Shown: one piece after another, positions 42,066 through 52,714 of the stretch
Numbering within the stretch: the stretch's first letter is position 1
How the letters are laid out: each line of letters begins with the position of its first letter
NCBI RefSeq assembly: GCF_013415125.1
Contig: NZ_JACCDE010000007.1
Location: 1-64,000, forward strand
Direction: 5' to 3'
Origin: Vreelandella glaciei
Lineage (GTDB): Bacteria > Pseudomonadota > Gammaproteobacteria > Pseudomonadales > Halomonadaceae
Length of the DNA: 64,000 nucleotides
Position numbers and translations under genes: made by a program
The notes under the pieces: model-generated
The model's input: only the letters and a program-made list of their open reading frames with translations
Databases searched by the model: none
What the model was told of the DNA's origin: nothing

Positions 42066-43553
42066 ATGACAACACTGTGTCTTGAGGTCGATCCTAATGC
42101 TTCCACCTGCCTGCAAGAACAGCTGCGCGAAACGCTGCTGGAAGCCATTCGCCTAGGCAGCTTACCCTTTGACGATGCACTCCCCTCCTGCCGTAAGCTC
42201 TCCCAACAGCTGGGTATTTCACGCAATACGGTATCTATTGTTTACGAAAAACTCGTCGAAGATGGGTACCTAATTAGTCGACCTCGTAGCGGTTACTATT
42301 TACACCCTGATTATCACGATCCGCACTTGGCACTAAATTCACCTTTAACCCTATTAGCAGAGAACAGTACAGACGCTACAACTGCACCAAACTGGCACAA
42401 ACGCATTGCTCAGCGCCCGACTAACTATCAAGGTATTCTCAAACCAGGCAATTGGTCAGAGTATGCGTACCCTTTTATTTATGGCCAGTTAGATACGCGA
42501 CTATTTCCGTTAGCCCAGTGGCGCGATGTTTCTCGGCGCTTGTTAAGTTCACAGCGTGATAAACCGTGGTTGCGGGATCGTATCGATCAGGATGATCCGC
42601 TGCTGATTGAACAACTGCGTAAACGCATTTTACCGCGCCGGGGTATTTTCGCTCGGCCTGAAGAGATCCTCATCACCATGGGGACTCAAAATGCGCTCTA
42701 CTTGATTGCGCAACTGCTCTGCCATCGGGGCACCCGTGTGGCGCTGGAAACCCCCGGTTACCGCGAGGCAATGAACGTATTTGCCCAGCGCGGTGCCAGC
42801 CTGCAGTTTCAAACCATGGATGCAGAAGGCATGAAGCTGGAAGGCACCCAGCAGAGTGATTATCTGTATGTTATGCCCAGTCATCAGGTGCCGACGGGCA
42901 TTACCATGAGCCGCACACGGCGAGATGCACTATTGGCTCAACTCCCTCACCGTGACCAGATCGTCATCGAGGATGATTATGACGCTGAAATTCACGGTGA
43001 TCAGTTCGCACTACCGGCGCTGAAAGCCAGTGCGCAGAGCGCGCGAATTATCTATATGGGCAGCTTATCTAAAGCGCTCTCGCCAGGGCTGCGTATGGGC
43101 TACGTGGTGGCGGATGCTGAATTGATCGATGAGCTGCGCGCGCTACGCCGTATGATGTACCGCCATCCGCCTGCGGCCTTGCAGCACCAGTTGGCGCAGT
43201 TTATTTCTCAAGGCTATTACGAGCGCTACCTCAAACTGCATGTGGAAGAGGTTGATCGACGACGCGACGCCATGCGATTGGCCATTGATCACTCAATACC
43301 CGGCTGCCTCAGCCACAGCAGTAGTCGTTCCAGCGCTTTTTGGATGGAGACCGATCCTGGCATCGATACCCAGCGCCTTGCGTGGCATGCTTCTCAGCGT
43401 GGCGTGCTGATTGAACCGGGCTTCCAGCACTTTTTCGATGCCGCTCCCCCGCGCCACTTTTTCCGTTTGGGATTCGGCGCTATTGAAATGCAGCGTATCG
43501 ACCCAGGCTTACAGCGCCTGGGCCTTGCCTACGATAACGCTTTAGCTACGTAG
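42066..43553 (+). CDS. MocR-family PLP-dependent transcriptional regulator
   Basis: A 495-residue fusion of a GntR winged helix (LPSCRKLSQQLGISRNTVSIVYEKLVEDGYL, about residues 38-68) with an aminotransferase-like domain (ITMGTQNALYLIAQLL; IVIEDDYDAEIH; PLP lysine in GSLSKALSPGLRMGY). The ribosome-binding site (GGGAGGGG) is strong. It is divergent from an amino-acid ABC operon and convergent with a class III aminotransferase gene; the shared 12-bp motif suggests it controls both. Effector unknown; PdxR-like vitamin B6 control is less likely as no pdx genes adjoin. Confidence 0.87.
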   Translation: MTTLCLEVDPNASTCLQEQLRETLLEAIRLGSLPFDDALPSCRKLSQQLGISRNTVSIVYEKLVEDGYLISRPRSGYYLHPDYHDPHLALNSPLTLLAENSTDATTAPNWHKRIAQRPTNYQGILKPGNWSEYAYPFIYGQLDTRLFPLAQWRDVSRRLLSSQRDKPWLRDRIDQDDPLLIEQLRKRILPRRGIFARPEEILITMGTQNALYLIAQLLCHRGTRVALETPGYREAMNVFAQRGASLQFQTMDAEGMKLEGTQQSDYLYVMPSHQVPTGITMSRTRRDALLAQLPHRDQIVIEDDYDAEIHGDQFALPALKASAQSARIIYMGSLSKALSPGLRMGYVVADAELIDELRALRRMMYRHPPAALQHQLAQFISQGYYERYLKLHVEEVDRRRDAMRLAIDHSIPGCLSHSSSRSSAFWMETDPGIDTQRLAWHASQRGVLIEPGFQHFFDAAPPRHFFRLGFGAIEMQRIDPGLQRLGLAYDNALAT

Positions 43554-43561
43554 CCAATATG

Positions 43562-44911
43562 TCACTCCCGTGATGCGGCGTAGCTTTCAAACACGCGCTC
43601 TAGAATTGCCAAGCCCTCCTCCACTTCCTCCGGGGTCACAATGCACGGTGGCACCACATGAATACGATTTTCGACAGTAAATACCAGCAGTCCCTGCTCC
43701 ATCAGTAGCTGCTTGAGTTTCAGTACTTCTGTGCCGGGTAGCGGCGTTTTACGCACCGGGTCGCTGACTAATTCCAAGGCATGGAATACGCCCACACCCC
43801 TCCAATCACCTATGATAGTGTGGCGCTCAGCAAGCTTTTTCAGCCCTTCAGCTAGCGGCCCATTTCCGATTTTATCGGCATTCTCTACGATGCCCTCTGC
43901 TTCCATAGCGTCAAGCGTGGCAACAATGGCCGCCATCGCCAGCGGGTGGCCGGAATAGGTCAGGCCGCCGACAAAAAAGTGGTCATCGAAATAGCGTGAG
44001 ATAGGCTCTGAAATAATCACCCCACCGGCAGGTACGTAGCCTGAGTTAACCCCCTTGGCAAAAACGATCAGGTCCGGTGCCATATCGTAATGTTCAAAGG
44101 CAAACCAGCGCCCCGTGCGACCAAAGCCGGCCATCACTTCGTCAAGAATCAGCACGATGCCAAACTCGTCGGCGAGTTGCCTAACGCCCTGCAGATACGC
44201 TTTAGGTGGTAACAGGACGCCAGCCGTACCGGGAATGGTTTCCAGCAGAATGGCCGCAACGGCATTGGCGCCTTCGCACTCAATGACTCGACGCAGATGG
44301 GTTAACGCCCGCTCACACTCTTCATCCTCGTCCCGCGCCCAAAACTCGCTGCGATAAAGGTAGGGATTAAAGAAGTGCACGTGCCCACTGGCATACTCGT
44401 TGGGCACCCGCCGCCAATCGCCGGTGGCCGCAATCGCTGAACCGGTATTGCCGTGATAGGAGCGGTAGGCAGACAGTATTTTGGTGCGCCCGGTATAAAG
44501 CCGCGCCATGCGAATGGCATTTTCATTGGCATCAGCGCCCGCATTGGTAAAAAATACTTTACTAAAACCGGCCGGCGCTTTGGCGATAATACGCTTGGCC
44601 GCCTCACCGCGGGCCAAATTAGCATGGGCTGGGGCTATGGTGCATAGGCTGGCGGCTTGCGCTTGGATCGCGCTCACGACACTGGGGTGTTGATGGCCGA
44701 TATTGGTATTGACTAACTGGCTACTAAAATCCAAATACTCACGCCCCGCGTAATCCCATACACGGCATCCTTGCGCGCCCGCGATGACCATGGGGTCTAA
44801 ACTGCCTTGCTGAGCCCATGAGTGGAACACATACTGACGGTCCAGGCCGTGCACATAGCGATTATCTACACTGTGAGTAGTGGAATCAGAAACGGCAACA
44901 TTGGCATTCAT
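43562..44911 (-). CDS. class III PLP-dependent aminotransferase
   Basis: A 449-residue aminotransferase with VFFTNAGADANENAIRMARLYTG split over the cofactor region, SYHGNTGSAIAATGDWRR, ILDEVMAGFGRTGRWFAFEH and the PLP lysine in VFAKGVNSGYVPAGG. The pattern is nearest to taurine-pyruvate and beta-alanine/omega-amino-acid aminotransferases rather than GabT. The ATG at 44911, with CAGGG ahead, is chosen over an upstream GTG. It is convergent with the MocR gene, 8 bp apart. Substrate is not determinable from the sequence alone. Confidence 0.85.
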   Translation of the reverse strand: MNANVAVSDSTTHSVDNRYVHGLDRQYVFHSWAQQGSLDPMVIAGAQGCRVWDYAGREYLDFSSQLVNTNIGHQHPSVVSAIQAQAASLCTIAPAHANLARGEAAKRIIAKAPAGFSKVFFTNAGADANENAIRMARLYTGRTKILSAYRSYHGNTGSAIAATGDWRRVPNEYASGHVHFFNPYLYRSEFWARDEDEECERALTHLRRVIECEGANAVAAILLETIPGTAGVLLPPKAYLQGVRQLADEFGIVLILDEVMAGFGRTGRWFAFEHYDMAPDLIVFAKGVNSGYVPAGGVIISEPISRYFDDHFFVGGLTYSGHPLAMAAIVATLDAMEAEGIVENADKIGNGPLAEGLKKLAERHTIIGDWRGVGVFHALELVSDPVRKTPLPGTEVLKLKQLLMEQGLLVFTVENRIHVVPPCIVTPEEVEEGLAILERVFESYAASRE

Positions 44912-45941
<1,030 letters not shown>

Positions 45942-45984
45942 GCCTGTTTAGCTGAAGACAACAAGCCGCCTGTTGATACCCGAT

Positions 45985-46019
45985 CACGCCCTTTATTTTT
46001 TAGCGAGATAAAGGGCGTG
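45985..46019 (+). terminator. hairpin after the SDR gene
   Basis: A 12-bp perfect stem (CACGCCCTTTAT with ATAAAGGGCGTG) around an 11-nt loop lies 44 bp after the SDR stop and is followed by a short T-run. It is a good intrinsic terminator candidate. Confidence 0.6.
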
Positions 46020-46237
46020 TTTGCACATTTCAGACCGTTGGCTTATCTAAGCGTGCACCACATCTACCATGTGATGTTACCTCACAACCAACAAGGCTAC
46101 TTAAATAGTCATTTAATTTAAGAATTGATTACAAAAAGAGTGCTATAACTACCTTGAAAAACAGACTATCAATGCTGACAGCATTTCTTTGAACTCAATT
46201 TTCAGTAGCTGTTGCATCCTGGCAACCTACACCAATT
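46020..46237. other. AT-rich intergenic stretch
   Basis: About 220 bp between convergent genes. It is AT-rich around 46090-46200, and no supportable gene, repeat or promoter pair is visible in it. Confidence 0.4.
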
Positions 46238-47116
46238 TCACTGTTTTCGGCTCTCTAGTACGCCAATCACTTCAGGCACCGCCAGCGAACTGTCGTCGAT
46301 TGATGTATAAAGCGCATGAACAGCCCCGGCAACGCCGCGCTCCACCCCCAACTCATTGGTCATGGTGTGGTAGTAACCGAGATCCTTGCTGGCATTGGCT
46401 ACTGTAAATTTGAAACCCGAAGGATCGTTTTCAGCAATGTAAGGACGCAGCCGTTCAAGCACCACGCCGCCACCGCCACCTGCGCCAAGCACTTCAAGTA
46501 AGGCGGTATCGCTAATCCCTGCTTTACGAGAAGCCGCAGTGGCCTCTGCTAATACCGCCGAAAACCCAAGCGAAACAAAATTGTGCAGCAACTTGAGGGT
46601 ATGCCCCGCGCCTACATCCCCCGCATGGGCAATATTTTCGGCAAATCCTTGCAGCAGAGGCAGCGTTTCATCGAACAGTGCCTTGGGCGCACCGACAATC
46701 AAGTTGAGCCGCCCTTCTGCGGCTTCTTTCGGCGTGCGCGTCATGGCGGCATCCATAAAGCGTCCGCCCGCCTCGGTGACTCTGGCAGCGACTTTTTCCG
46801 TTGAGCTGGGCAAGGCGGTGGAGCAATCCACCACGACACAGCCGGGCTTTAATCCATCCAAAACACCGTTGGGCTCAAACAACACCGCTTCTACTTGGGG
46901 TGAGCCGGTGACGCAAAGAATCACCACTTCAGACTGCTGAGCCACTTCCTGCCCTGTATTCAGCGCGGTGGCACCGGCTGACAATAAGTCATCCACAGGC
47001 TGGTTGCCTGGATGATTAAGAAAACTGACCTGATGGCCTGCGCGTATTAAACTGCTGGCGATCCCATGGCCCATCAGGCCAACGCCGACGATGCCTACCT
47101 GGCGAGTTGTTGTCAT
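46238..47116 (-). CDS. 3-hydroxyisobutyrate-dehydrogenase-family oxidoreductase
   Basis: A 292-residue beta-hydroxyacid dehydrogenase with the N-terminal GIVGVGLMGHGIASSLIRAGH cofactor fold (split over residues 8-28), the DAAMTRTPKEAAEG substrate segment and the catalytic lysine in GAGHTLKLLHNF. Note GVGLMG with Val where many have Leu or Ile, and a poly-Gly run GAGGGGG unusual for the family. AAGGAG precedes the ATG. It is the last gene of the tetronate operon, following the aldehyde dehydrogenase by about 30 bp. Its exact hydroxyacid is unknown. Confidence 0.83.
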   Translation of the reverse strand: MTTTRQVGIVGVGLMGHGIASSLIRAGHQVSFLNHPGNQPVDDLLSAGATALNTGQEVAQQSEVVILCVTGSPQVEAVLFEPNGVLDGLKPGCVVVDCSTALPSSTEKVAARVTEAGGRFMDAAMTRTPKEAAEGRLNLIVGAPKALFDETLPLLQGFAENIAHAGDVGAGHTLKLLHNFVSLGFSAVLAEATAASRKAGISDTALLEVLGAGGGGGVVLERLRPYIAENDPSGFKFTVANASKDLGYYHTMTNELGVERGVAGAVHALYTSIDDSSLAVPEVIGVLESRKQ

Positions 47117-47146
47117 TATGATGACTCCTTTTACTTGGTTACTATC

Positions 47147-48607
47147 CTAGCCGTGTTTGATAGCGACGGTCTTGATTCGAGTATAGCTCCGCAAGCCTTC
47201 AAAGCCCTTTTCCCGGCCGTGCCCGGAGCGCCCAATGCCACCAAAAGGTAGTTCAACACCACCGGCGGCGCCGTAGTTATTGATGAACACCTGGCCACTG
47301 CGAATACCTTTGGCCAAGCGTAGCTGACGTCCGCCGTCACGCGTCCAGATACCGGCACACAGGCCAAAATCGGTGGCATTAGCGAGTGCAAGCGCTTCGG
47401 CTTCGTCCTCAAACACCTGCACCACCAGTACCGGGCCAAACAGCTCTTCGCACAGGACTTCATGCCCGTCTGGAATATCGGTCAACAGTTGAGGCAGTAC
47501 AAAGTGACCACCACCCGGTGCGCTCGACGCTAGCTCGCCTATGGCCGCAACGCGAATGCCATCGGCTTTGGCCGCCGCCAACCGTTCTTCCAGTTTGGCT
47601 TTTTGGCGCGCATTGATCAGCGGGCCACAGTCGGCGTCAGCTTCACCCGCATCACAGCGCAAAGCAGCAAAACGCTCACAAAGATTGGCCACCACGCTAT
47701 CGGCGATTTCACGCTGCACCAGCAGACGGCTACCCGCCGAACAGGTCTGACCAGCGTTCTGAACAATACCGCGTACGACTGCCGGAAGTGCTGCATCAAG
47801 ATCTGCATCGGCAAACACAAGTTGAGGTGACTTACCCCCTAGCTCCAAGGTGACCGGCACATGGTGCTGGGCGGCCGCTTGGGCGACATGGGTACCGGTC
47901 TCCGGTGAGCCGGTGAAAGAGAGATGATCAATTTGGGGATGGGCGGCAAGCGCTGCACCTGCTTCATAACCAAAGCCTGGCACAACATTGAGTGCTCCGG
48001 CGGGGAGACCATGGCTCACCGCCAGTTCTGCCAAGCGCAGCACGCTCAAGCAGGCATCTTCGGCGGGCTTAAGCACCACGCAGTTACCTGCAGCCAGCGC
48101 GGCTGCCACACAGCGTCCAAATATCTGAGAGGGATAATTCCAGGGAATAATTTGCGCACATACGCCGTAAGGCTCGCGCAGGGTCATTACCGCGAAGTCG
48201 GTTTCAAACGGAATGGTTTCACCGTGAAGCTTATCCGCCGCCCCACCATAAAAGCGGAAGTAGCGTGCGCAGGCGGATATATCCCCTTTGGCTTGGGTCA
48301 TCGGCTTACCGGTATCAGCACACTCGAGCTGTGCTAGCTGTTCATGATGCGCCTCGATCACATTGGCAAAACGCAGCAGCCATTCGCTACGCTGCCGGGC
48401 AGACCAGCGAGCCCACTCGCCTAACTGTCCGGAAAAGGCCTGACGCGCTGCCTGAACGGCGGCATCGACCTCTTCCGCTTGGCTACGCGCAATACGCGCT
48501 AAAGGCTCCCCCGTGGCGGGGGCTTCTACCTGAAGCGTAGCGGCGGTCGTTATCCACTCTCCACCAATCAGCGCCTGCTGTGGCGGTAAGGTCATTGAAT
48601 GCGACAT
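47147..48607 (-). CDS. NAD(P)-dependent aldehyde dehydrogenase
   Basis: A 486-residue aldehyde dehydrogenase with IIPWNYPSQIF, FTGSPETGTHVAQAA, LELGGKSPQLVF (general base Glu) and the catalytic Cys in NAGQTCSAGSRL; the C-terminus has VELPFGGIGRSGHGREKG. It is similar to betaine-aldehyde and other amine-aldehyde dehydrogenases. It lies between the TRAP genes and the hydroxyacid dehydrogenase, so it may oxidise glycolaldehyde or a semialdehyde arising from tetronate catabolism; that link is inference. The AAGGAG site is good. Confidence 0.87.
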   Translation of the reverse strand: MSHSMTLPPQQALIGGEWITTAATLQVEAPATGEPLARIARSQAEEVDAAVQAARQAFSGQLGEWARWSARQRSEWLLRFANVIEAHHEQLAQLECADTGKPMTQAKGDISACARYFRFYGGAADKLHGETIPFETDFAVMTLREPYGVCAQIIPWNYPSQIFGRCVAAALAAGNCVVLKPAEDACLSVLRLAELAVSHGLPAGALNVVPGFGYEAGAALAAHPQIDHLSFTGSPETGTHVAQAAAQHHVPVTLELGGKSPQLVFADADLDAALPAVVRGIVQNAGQTCSAGSRLLVQREIADSVVANLCERFAALRCDAGEADADCGPLINARQKAKLEERLAAAKADGIRVAAIGELASSAPGGGHFVLPQLLTDIPDGHEVLCEELFGPVLVVQVFEDEAEALALANATDFGLCAGIWTRDGGRQLRLAKGIRSGQVFINNYGAAGGVELPFGGIGRSGHGREKGFEGLRSYTRIKTVAIKHG

Positions 48608-48657
48608 TAAAGACTCCTTTTATTGTCGTTGTTTCGCTCACTTTAAATAACGACTGA

Positions 48658-49935
48658 CTAACCATAGAAGATGTTCACCAACCCCATGGAAATCCACGGC
48701 ATATAGGTAATCGCCATTAGGCAAGCCAGCACCACCAGCACAAAGCGCACCAGCCAGGGCAGCATTTGATCAATCGATATTTTGGCGACCGCACAGGCAG
48801 CAAACAGGTTCACGCCCAACGGCGGGGTGATCATGCCCAGAGCCAGATTAACCACCATGACCAGGCCAAAATGAACCGGATGAATGCCAAACTGAATAGC
48901 GATCGGCGTCAAGATCGGCGCCAGTACCAAAATAGCGGCAGAGGTTTCGATAAACATACCGACGACTAACAGCAGCGCATTGACCACCAGCAGAAACAGC
49001 AGCGGGTCGTTGATGGTGTTGGTGACTAGGGTGGCAATTTGCGCAGGCAGCCCCGTTCGGCTGAGCAGAAAGCTGAAGAGCGAGGCAGCAGCTATGATCA
49101 GCATGACCGCCGCGGTAGAGACAACGCTCTGGCGCATAATTGGCCAGAGGTCGTCGACCTTTAGTTCCCGGTAGTAGAAACCACCCACGATCAGCGCAAA
49201 AAATACGGCCACGGCGGAGGCTTCCGTTGGGGTAAATACCCCACCATAGATACCGCCAATCACGACCACCGGCATCAGCATCGCGACCCAGGCACGCTTC
49301 ACCGAGACCATAAAACCGGTGCTGTCTTTATAGTCGTCTTTTCCGTAGCCCCGCACTTTGCAGAACAGGTAGAGAAAGAGGATCAGAGCACAGCCAATCA
49401 GTATGCCGGGGCCAATGCCCGCTAGAAACAGCTGTCCGATAGAGGTATCGGTACTCACGCCGTAAAGGATCAAGGGAATCGAGGGTGGGATCAGCACCCC
49501 AAGCTCTGCTGAGGAGGCCTGTATGGAGGCAGCCAGCGGCTTGGGATAACCATGCTTGACCATGGCGGGAATCAAGATAGCCCCGATCGCAAAGGTGGTC
49601 GCCACGCTTGACCCGGACACCGCCGCAAACATCATGCAGGTTAGTACACAGGACATGGCCAGCCCGCCCTGCACCCGGCCAACGATGGATTTTGCCAAGT
49701 CCACCAAGCGCTGAGAGATGCCCCCCGCGGCCATCAGATTTCCGGCGAGGATAAAAAAGGGAATCGCCATTAGCGGAAATTTATCGATACCGATAAACAT
49801 CTGCTGTGGTACCAGCAGCAGTGGCAGGCGCGTGAAGAATTCAATGCCGATAATCGAGGCCAGGATTATCGAAATCGCAATCGGCACTCCGAAGGTAAAC
49901 AGAATGATCAGCGACAGGCCAATAACCGTATTCAT
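48658..49935 (-). CDS. TRAP transporter large permease (DctM)
   Basis: A 425-residue DctM-family permease with about twelve membrane segments. Hallmarks: GVPIAISIILASIIGIEFF, MAIPFFILAGNLMAAGGISQRLVD, SGSSVATTFAIGAI, PPSIPLILYG and the C-terminal MITPPLGVNLF. It moves substrate by Na+ or H+ symport with DctQ and DctP. Its ATG overlaps the DctQ stop (ATGA). In this operon the cargo is probably L-threonate, D-erythronate or a related acid. Confidence 0.92.
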   Translation of the reverse strand: MNTVIGLSLIILFTFGVPIAISIILASIIGIEFFTRLPLLLVPQQMFIGIDKFPLMAIPFFILAGNLMAAGGISQRLVDLAKSIVGRVQGGLAMSCVLTCMMFAAVSGSSVATTFAIGAILIPAMVKHGYPKPLAASIQASSAELGVLIPPSIPLILYGVSTDTSIGQLFLAGIGPGILIGCALILFLYLFCKVRGYGKDDYKDSTGFMVSVKRAWVAMLMPVVVIGGIYGGVFTPTEASAVAVFFALIVGGFYYRELKVDDLWPIMRQSVVSTAAVMLIIAAASLFSFLLSRTGLPAQIATLVTNTINDPLLFLLVVNALLLVVGMFIETSAAILVLAPILTPIAIQFGIHPVHFGLVMVVNLALGMITPPLGVNLFAACAVAKISIDQMLPWLVRFVLVVLACLMAITYMPWISMGLVNIFYG

Positions 49936-50495
49936 GGCTGTACCTCCCGCTCTGGTCGCGGTGCATCCTGGGATGTTTCAGCCTCCGGCACGATCTCGCT
50001 ATTTTCAGGGCCTACCTTTTCCCGGCCAGCAAGCTGTGCGAGCAGCCTCGCCACCACGGCCACAATGGCAAAGCTAGAGCCCGTTGGAATCGCTGCATAC
50101 GCCCACGCCATCGAGATGTTCATTCCTGACATGGTTTGATTGCTCACCCGCATGGTCATTTGAATGCCATAGTGAATTAGCACCACCAACACCAGCAGGC
50201 AGCACACCACAATGGCAACTTCCAGTAGTCTCAGAAAGCGCGTGGGCACTAGCTTATAAACGACCTCTACCGCCATCATATAACCGCCCCTGAAGGTGGC
50301 GGCTGCGGCCAGAAACACACACCAAATCATCGCCGCTCGAGAAGCCACTTCCGTCCAGGTCGAAGGCGCATTGAAGACAAACCGGGTGAGCACCTGATAA
50401 AAACTGAGCGTCACCGAGATCGCCAGCATCGCCACGGCAAGCAGCATAGCGAGCCGGGTTAACTGGCGCTCAAAACGAAGAAAGACCGCTAGCAT
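49932..50495 (-). CDS. TRAP transporter small permease (DctQ)
   Basis: A 187-residue DctQ-type subunit with four membrane helices (about residues 15-35, 50-70, 90-110, 130-155), WTEVASRAAMIWCVFLAAAATFRGG as the central conserved part and a hydrophilic Glu/Pro-rich tail. It overlaps the DctM gene by 4 bp. Confidence 0.88.
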   Translation of the reverse strand: MLAVFLRFERQLTRLAMLLAVAMLAISVTLSFYQVLTRFVFNAPSTWTEVASRAAMIWCVFLAAAATFRGGYMMAVEVVYKLVPTRFLRLLEVAIVVCCLLVLVVLIHYGIQMTMRVSNQTMSGMNISMAWAYAAIPTGSSFAIVAVVARLLAQLAGREKVGPENSEIVPEAETSQDAPRPEREVQP

Positions 50496-50566
50496 AAGAA
50501 GTCACCATGCCAAAGCGGCCTCCGAGATGCCGGAGGCCGAGGTAGGGAAGCGCTTGTCAGGGTTAC

Positions 50567-51580
50567 TTAACAACCGCTGGCTGTTTCCTGAACGCGCTCA
50601 AGCATTTCAGTGCCGTATTCCGAGGTAAATATCTCGTAGGCGGGCTGTACTGCTTCCTGGAAGGGGGCGATGTCGATATCGGTTTTTACCGTCATGCCAT
50701 TCTCTTCCAGCAGCGCTACCCCTTCACGCTCTAGGCGCGACACTTCTTCCCGGGTTGCCTGTGCAGAGGCCGCCGCGGCCTCCATAAACCAACCACGCTC
50801 CTCATCACTCAAACCGTCCAGCAGAATGGGCGACCCCAGCACGATGGCCGGTGAGTAGACGTGCCCAGTGAGCGAGAGGTAGTCCTGCACTTCCCAGAAG
50901 TTAGTGGCGACGATGACGGTAATAGGGTTTTCCTGGCCATCGACAGTGCCCTGCTGAAGCGCGGTGAACAGCTCAGGAAACGCCATTGGCGTTGGGCGGG
51001 CGCCCATCTGGCGGAACGCTTCCTGGTGTACCGCGTTCTCCATGGTGCGTACGCGCAGGCCCTCGGCATCCGCGGGCGTGGCGATCTCGCGCTGGCTATT
51101 GGTTAGGTGGCGAAAACCATTTTCAGACCACGCCAAACCCACCAAGTCATGCTCGCCCATTTTTTCCAACAGCTCATCGCCCAGTTCGCTATCCAACACG
51201 CAGCGAGCCTGGTCGTAGTTTTCAAACAGGAACGGCAGGTCGAGCACATAGCTTTCCGGCACAAAGTTACCCAGCGGGCCAGTGGAAGTAATCACCACAT
51301 CGACCGTGCCGATCTGCAGGCCTTCGATCATCTCCCGCTCGCCGCCCAGCGACCCAGAGGTGTGCTCGGTAACCGTGAACTCGCCATCGGATAATCGCTC
51401 AAGCGTCTCCTTAAACGCATCGGCACCTACCGAGTAGTGCGAAGTCGAGGAGAGTGTATGGCCCAGGTTCACTTCCGTCGCCGCGTGGGCCTGAAGTGCG
51501 ATACCCGCCGTGGCGATACCGCTAATCGCTGCCACCAGAACATGGCGCTTGAGTGTTGGTGTCATGTGTTGCTTCGTCAT
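50567..51580 (-). CDS. TRAP transporter substrate-binding protein (DctP)
   Basis: A 337-residue periplasmic DctP protein with a Sec signal (ending near IALQAHA). The mature part starts VNLGHTLSSTSHYSVGADAFKE and contains GLRVRTMENAVHQEAFRQMGA, carrying the Arg that clamps the ligand's carboxylate, and FPELFTALQQGTVDGQENPI. The ATG at 51580, with AGAGGG ahead, is preferred to an earlier in-frame start that gives a Pro/Arg-rich, non-signal N-terminus. Confidence 0.9.
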   Translation of the reverse strand: MTKQHMTPTLKRHVLVAAISGIATAGIALQAHAATEVNLGHTLSSTSHYSVGADAFKETLERLSDGEFTVTEHTSGSLGGEREMIEGLQIGTVDVVITSTGPLGNFVPESYVLDLPFLFENYDQARCVLDSELGDELLEKMGEHDLVGLAWSENGFRHLTNSQREIATPADAEGLRVRTMENAVHQEAFRQMGARPTPMAFPELFTALQQGTVDGQENPITVIVATNFWEVQDYLSLTGHVYSPAIVLGSPILLDGLSDEERGWFMEAAAASAQATREEVSRLEREGVALLEENGMTVKTDIDIAPFQEAVQPAYEIFTSEYGTEMLERVQETASGC

Positions 51581-51684
51581 TGTCGTGCCCTCTTTATATT
51601 GTTGTGAGGGTGGTCGTTGGGGCAACTTACCCGCCTGCGGGTGTCGCCCAGGCAGTTTCCTACCGCTTACGGCAGGGCAGAAAC

Positions 51685-52647
51685 TCACTTCGATTCAGTA
51701 ACGAACACATCAATAATCTGCTTGAAGTTGTCATCGCCAACAAAGCCGAGCTGTTTGGCTTTCGTGGTTTCAAACCGGGCGGGCCAGCTCGCCACAATAG
51801 CTTCAACGCGTGGGTCGGGTTCATGGCGTACCAGGGAAAGCGCTTTTTCTCCCGCGACGTCACCCAGCGCTTCCAGCATTTGGGCCACCGTGACGGTGAT
51901 GCCCGGCAGCATAAAGGCTCTAAAAGGCGCCAGCGCCTCACTCGGCACCTCAGCACCATGGATTAGCGCATCCACCACCTTGCCGGGCGACATCACAAAC
52001 ATCGGCAGTTCAACGGGCACCGGGCAAACCGCCTCTTCGCCATTGAGCGGCTCACGCAGAATGCTGGAAGCAAAGCTGGAGGCCGCGGCGTTCGGTCGGC
52101 CAGGACGAATCACAATGGTGGGTAGGCGCAGCACTAGGCCGTCGATAAGCCCACGGCGGCTGTAATCGTTGATGAGCAGCTCACACATGGCTTTTTGGGC
52201 GCCGTAGGAATTTTGCGGATGGAGTGCCGTCATATCATCCAACACTTCCGGCAGCTCACCGCCGTAGGCCGCCACGGAGCTGGCCATTATCAAGCGAGTA
52301 TCGGTCAGTGACTGCTTCCGGCAGCCTTCCAACAGCGCCCGCGTGGCATCGAAATTAACCCGCATACCGAGTTCCAAATCGGCTTCTGCGGCAGAGCTCA
52401 CGACCGCCGCGAGGTGATAAATAACGTCAGGGCGTTGTTCCAGTACGCTATCCAGTGCGCCGGACTCGGTAATATCCAGCGCCCTTGATGTCACAGTGAC
52501 GTTTCCCGCATTAGGCAACGGTGCTTCTATCTGATCAATCAGTGTTAGCCGAGTAATCGGCTGCTGGCGAAGCTCACCTCTAGTCAGCAGCTGTTGCACT
52601 AACCGCTGGCCTAGAAAGCCTGCCGCACCGGTAATGGCTATATGCAT
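51685..52647 (-). CDS. denD: D-erythronate dehydrogenase
   Basis: A 320-residue extended-SDR protein that oxidises D-erythronate to 2-oxo-tetronate. It has the TGAAGFLGQRL cofactor motif at the N-terminus, YHLAAVVSSAAE, MASSVAAYGG and the catalytic YGAQK; LRLPTIVIRPGRPNAAASSFAS is typical of DenD-like proteins. The ATG at 52647 has AGGAG ahead. The adjacent otnI, otnC and otnK genes complete the pathway to dihydroxyacetone phosphate. Confidence 0.85.
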   Translation of the reverse strand: MHIAITGAAGFLGQRLVQQLLTRGELRQQPITRLTLIDQIEAPLPNAGNVTVTSRALDITESGALDSVLEQRPDVIYHLAAVVSSAAEADLELGMRVNFDATRALLEGCRKQSLTDTRLIMASSVAAYGGELPEVLDDMTALHPQNSYGAQKAMCELLINDYSRRGLIDGLVLRLPTIVIRPGRPNAAASSFASSILREPLNGEEAVCPVPVELPMFVMSPGKVVDALIHGAEVPSEALAPFRAFMLPGITVTVAQMLEALGDVAGEKALSLVRHEPDPRVEAIVASWPARFETTKAKQLGFVGDDNFKQIIDVFVTESK

Positions 52648-52714
52648 CGTTTTGCTCCTATGCACTGTTGTTATTGTTTGCGTTTTTCTCGTTTGTTATT
52701 TGGCCTGGCGAATA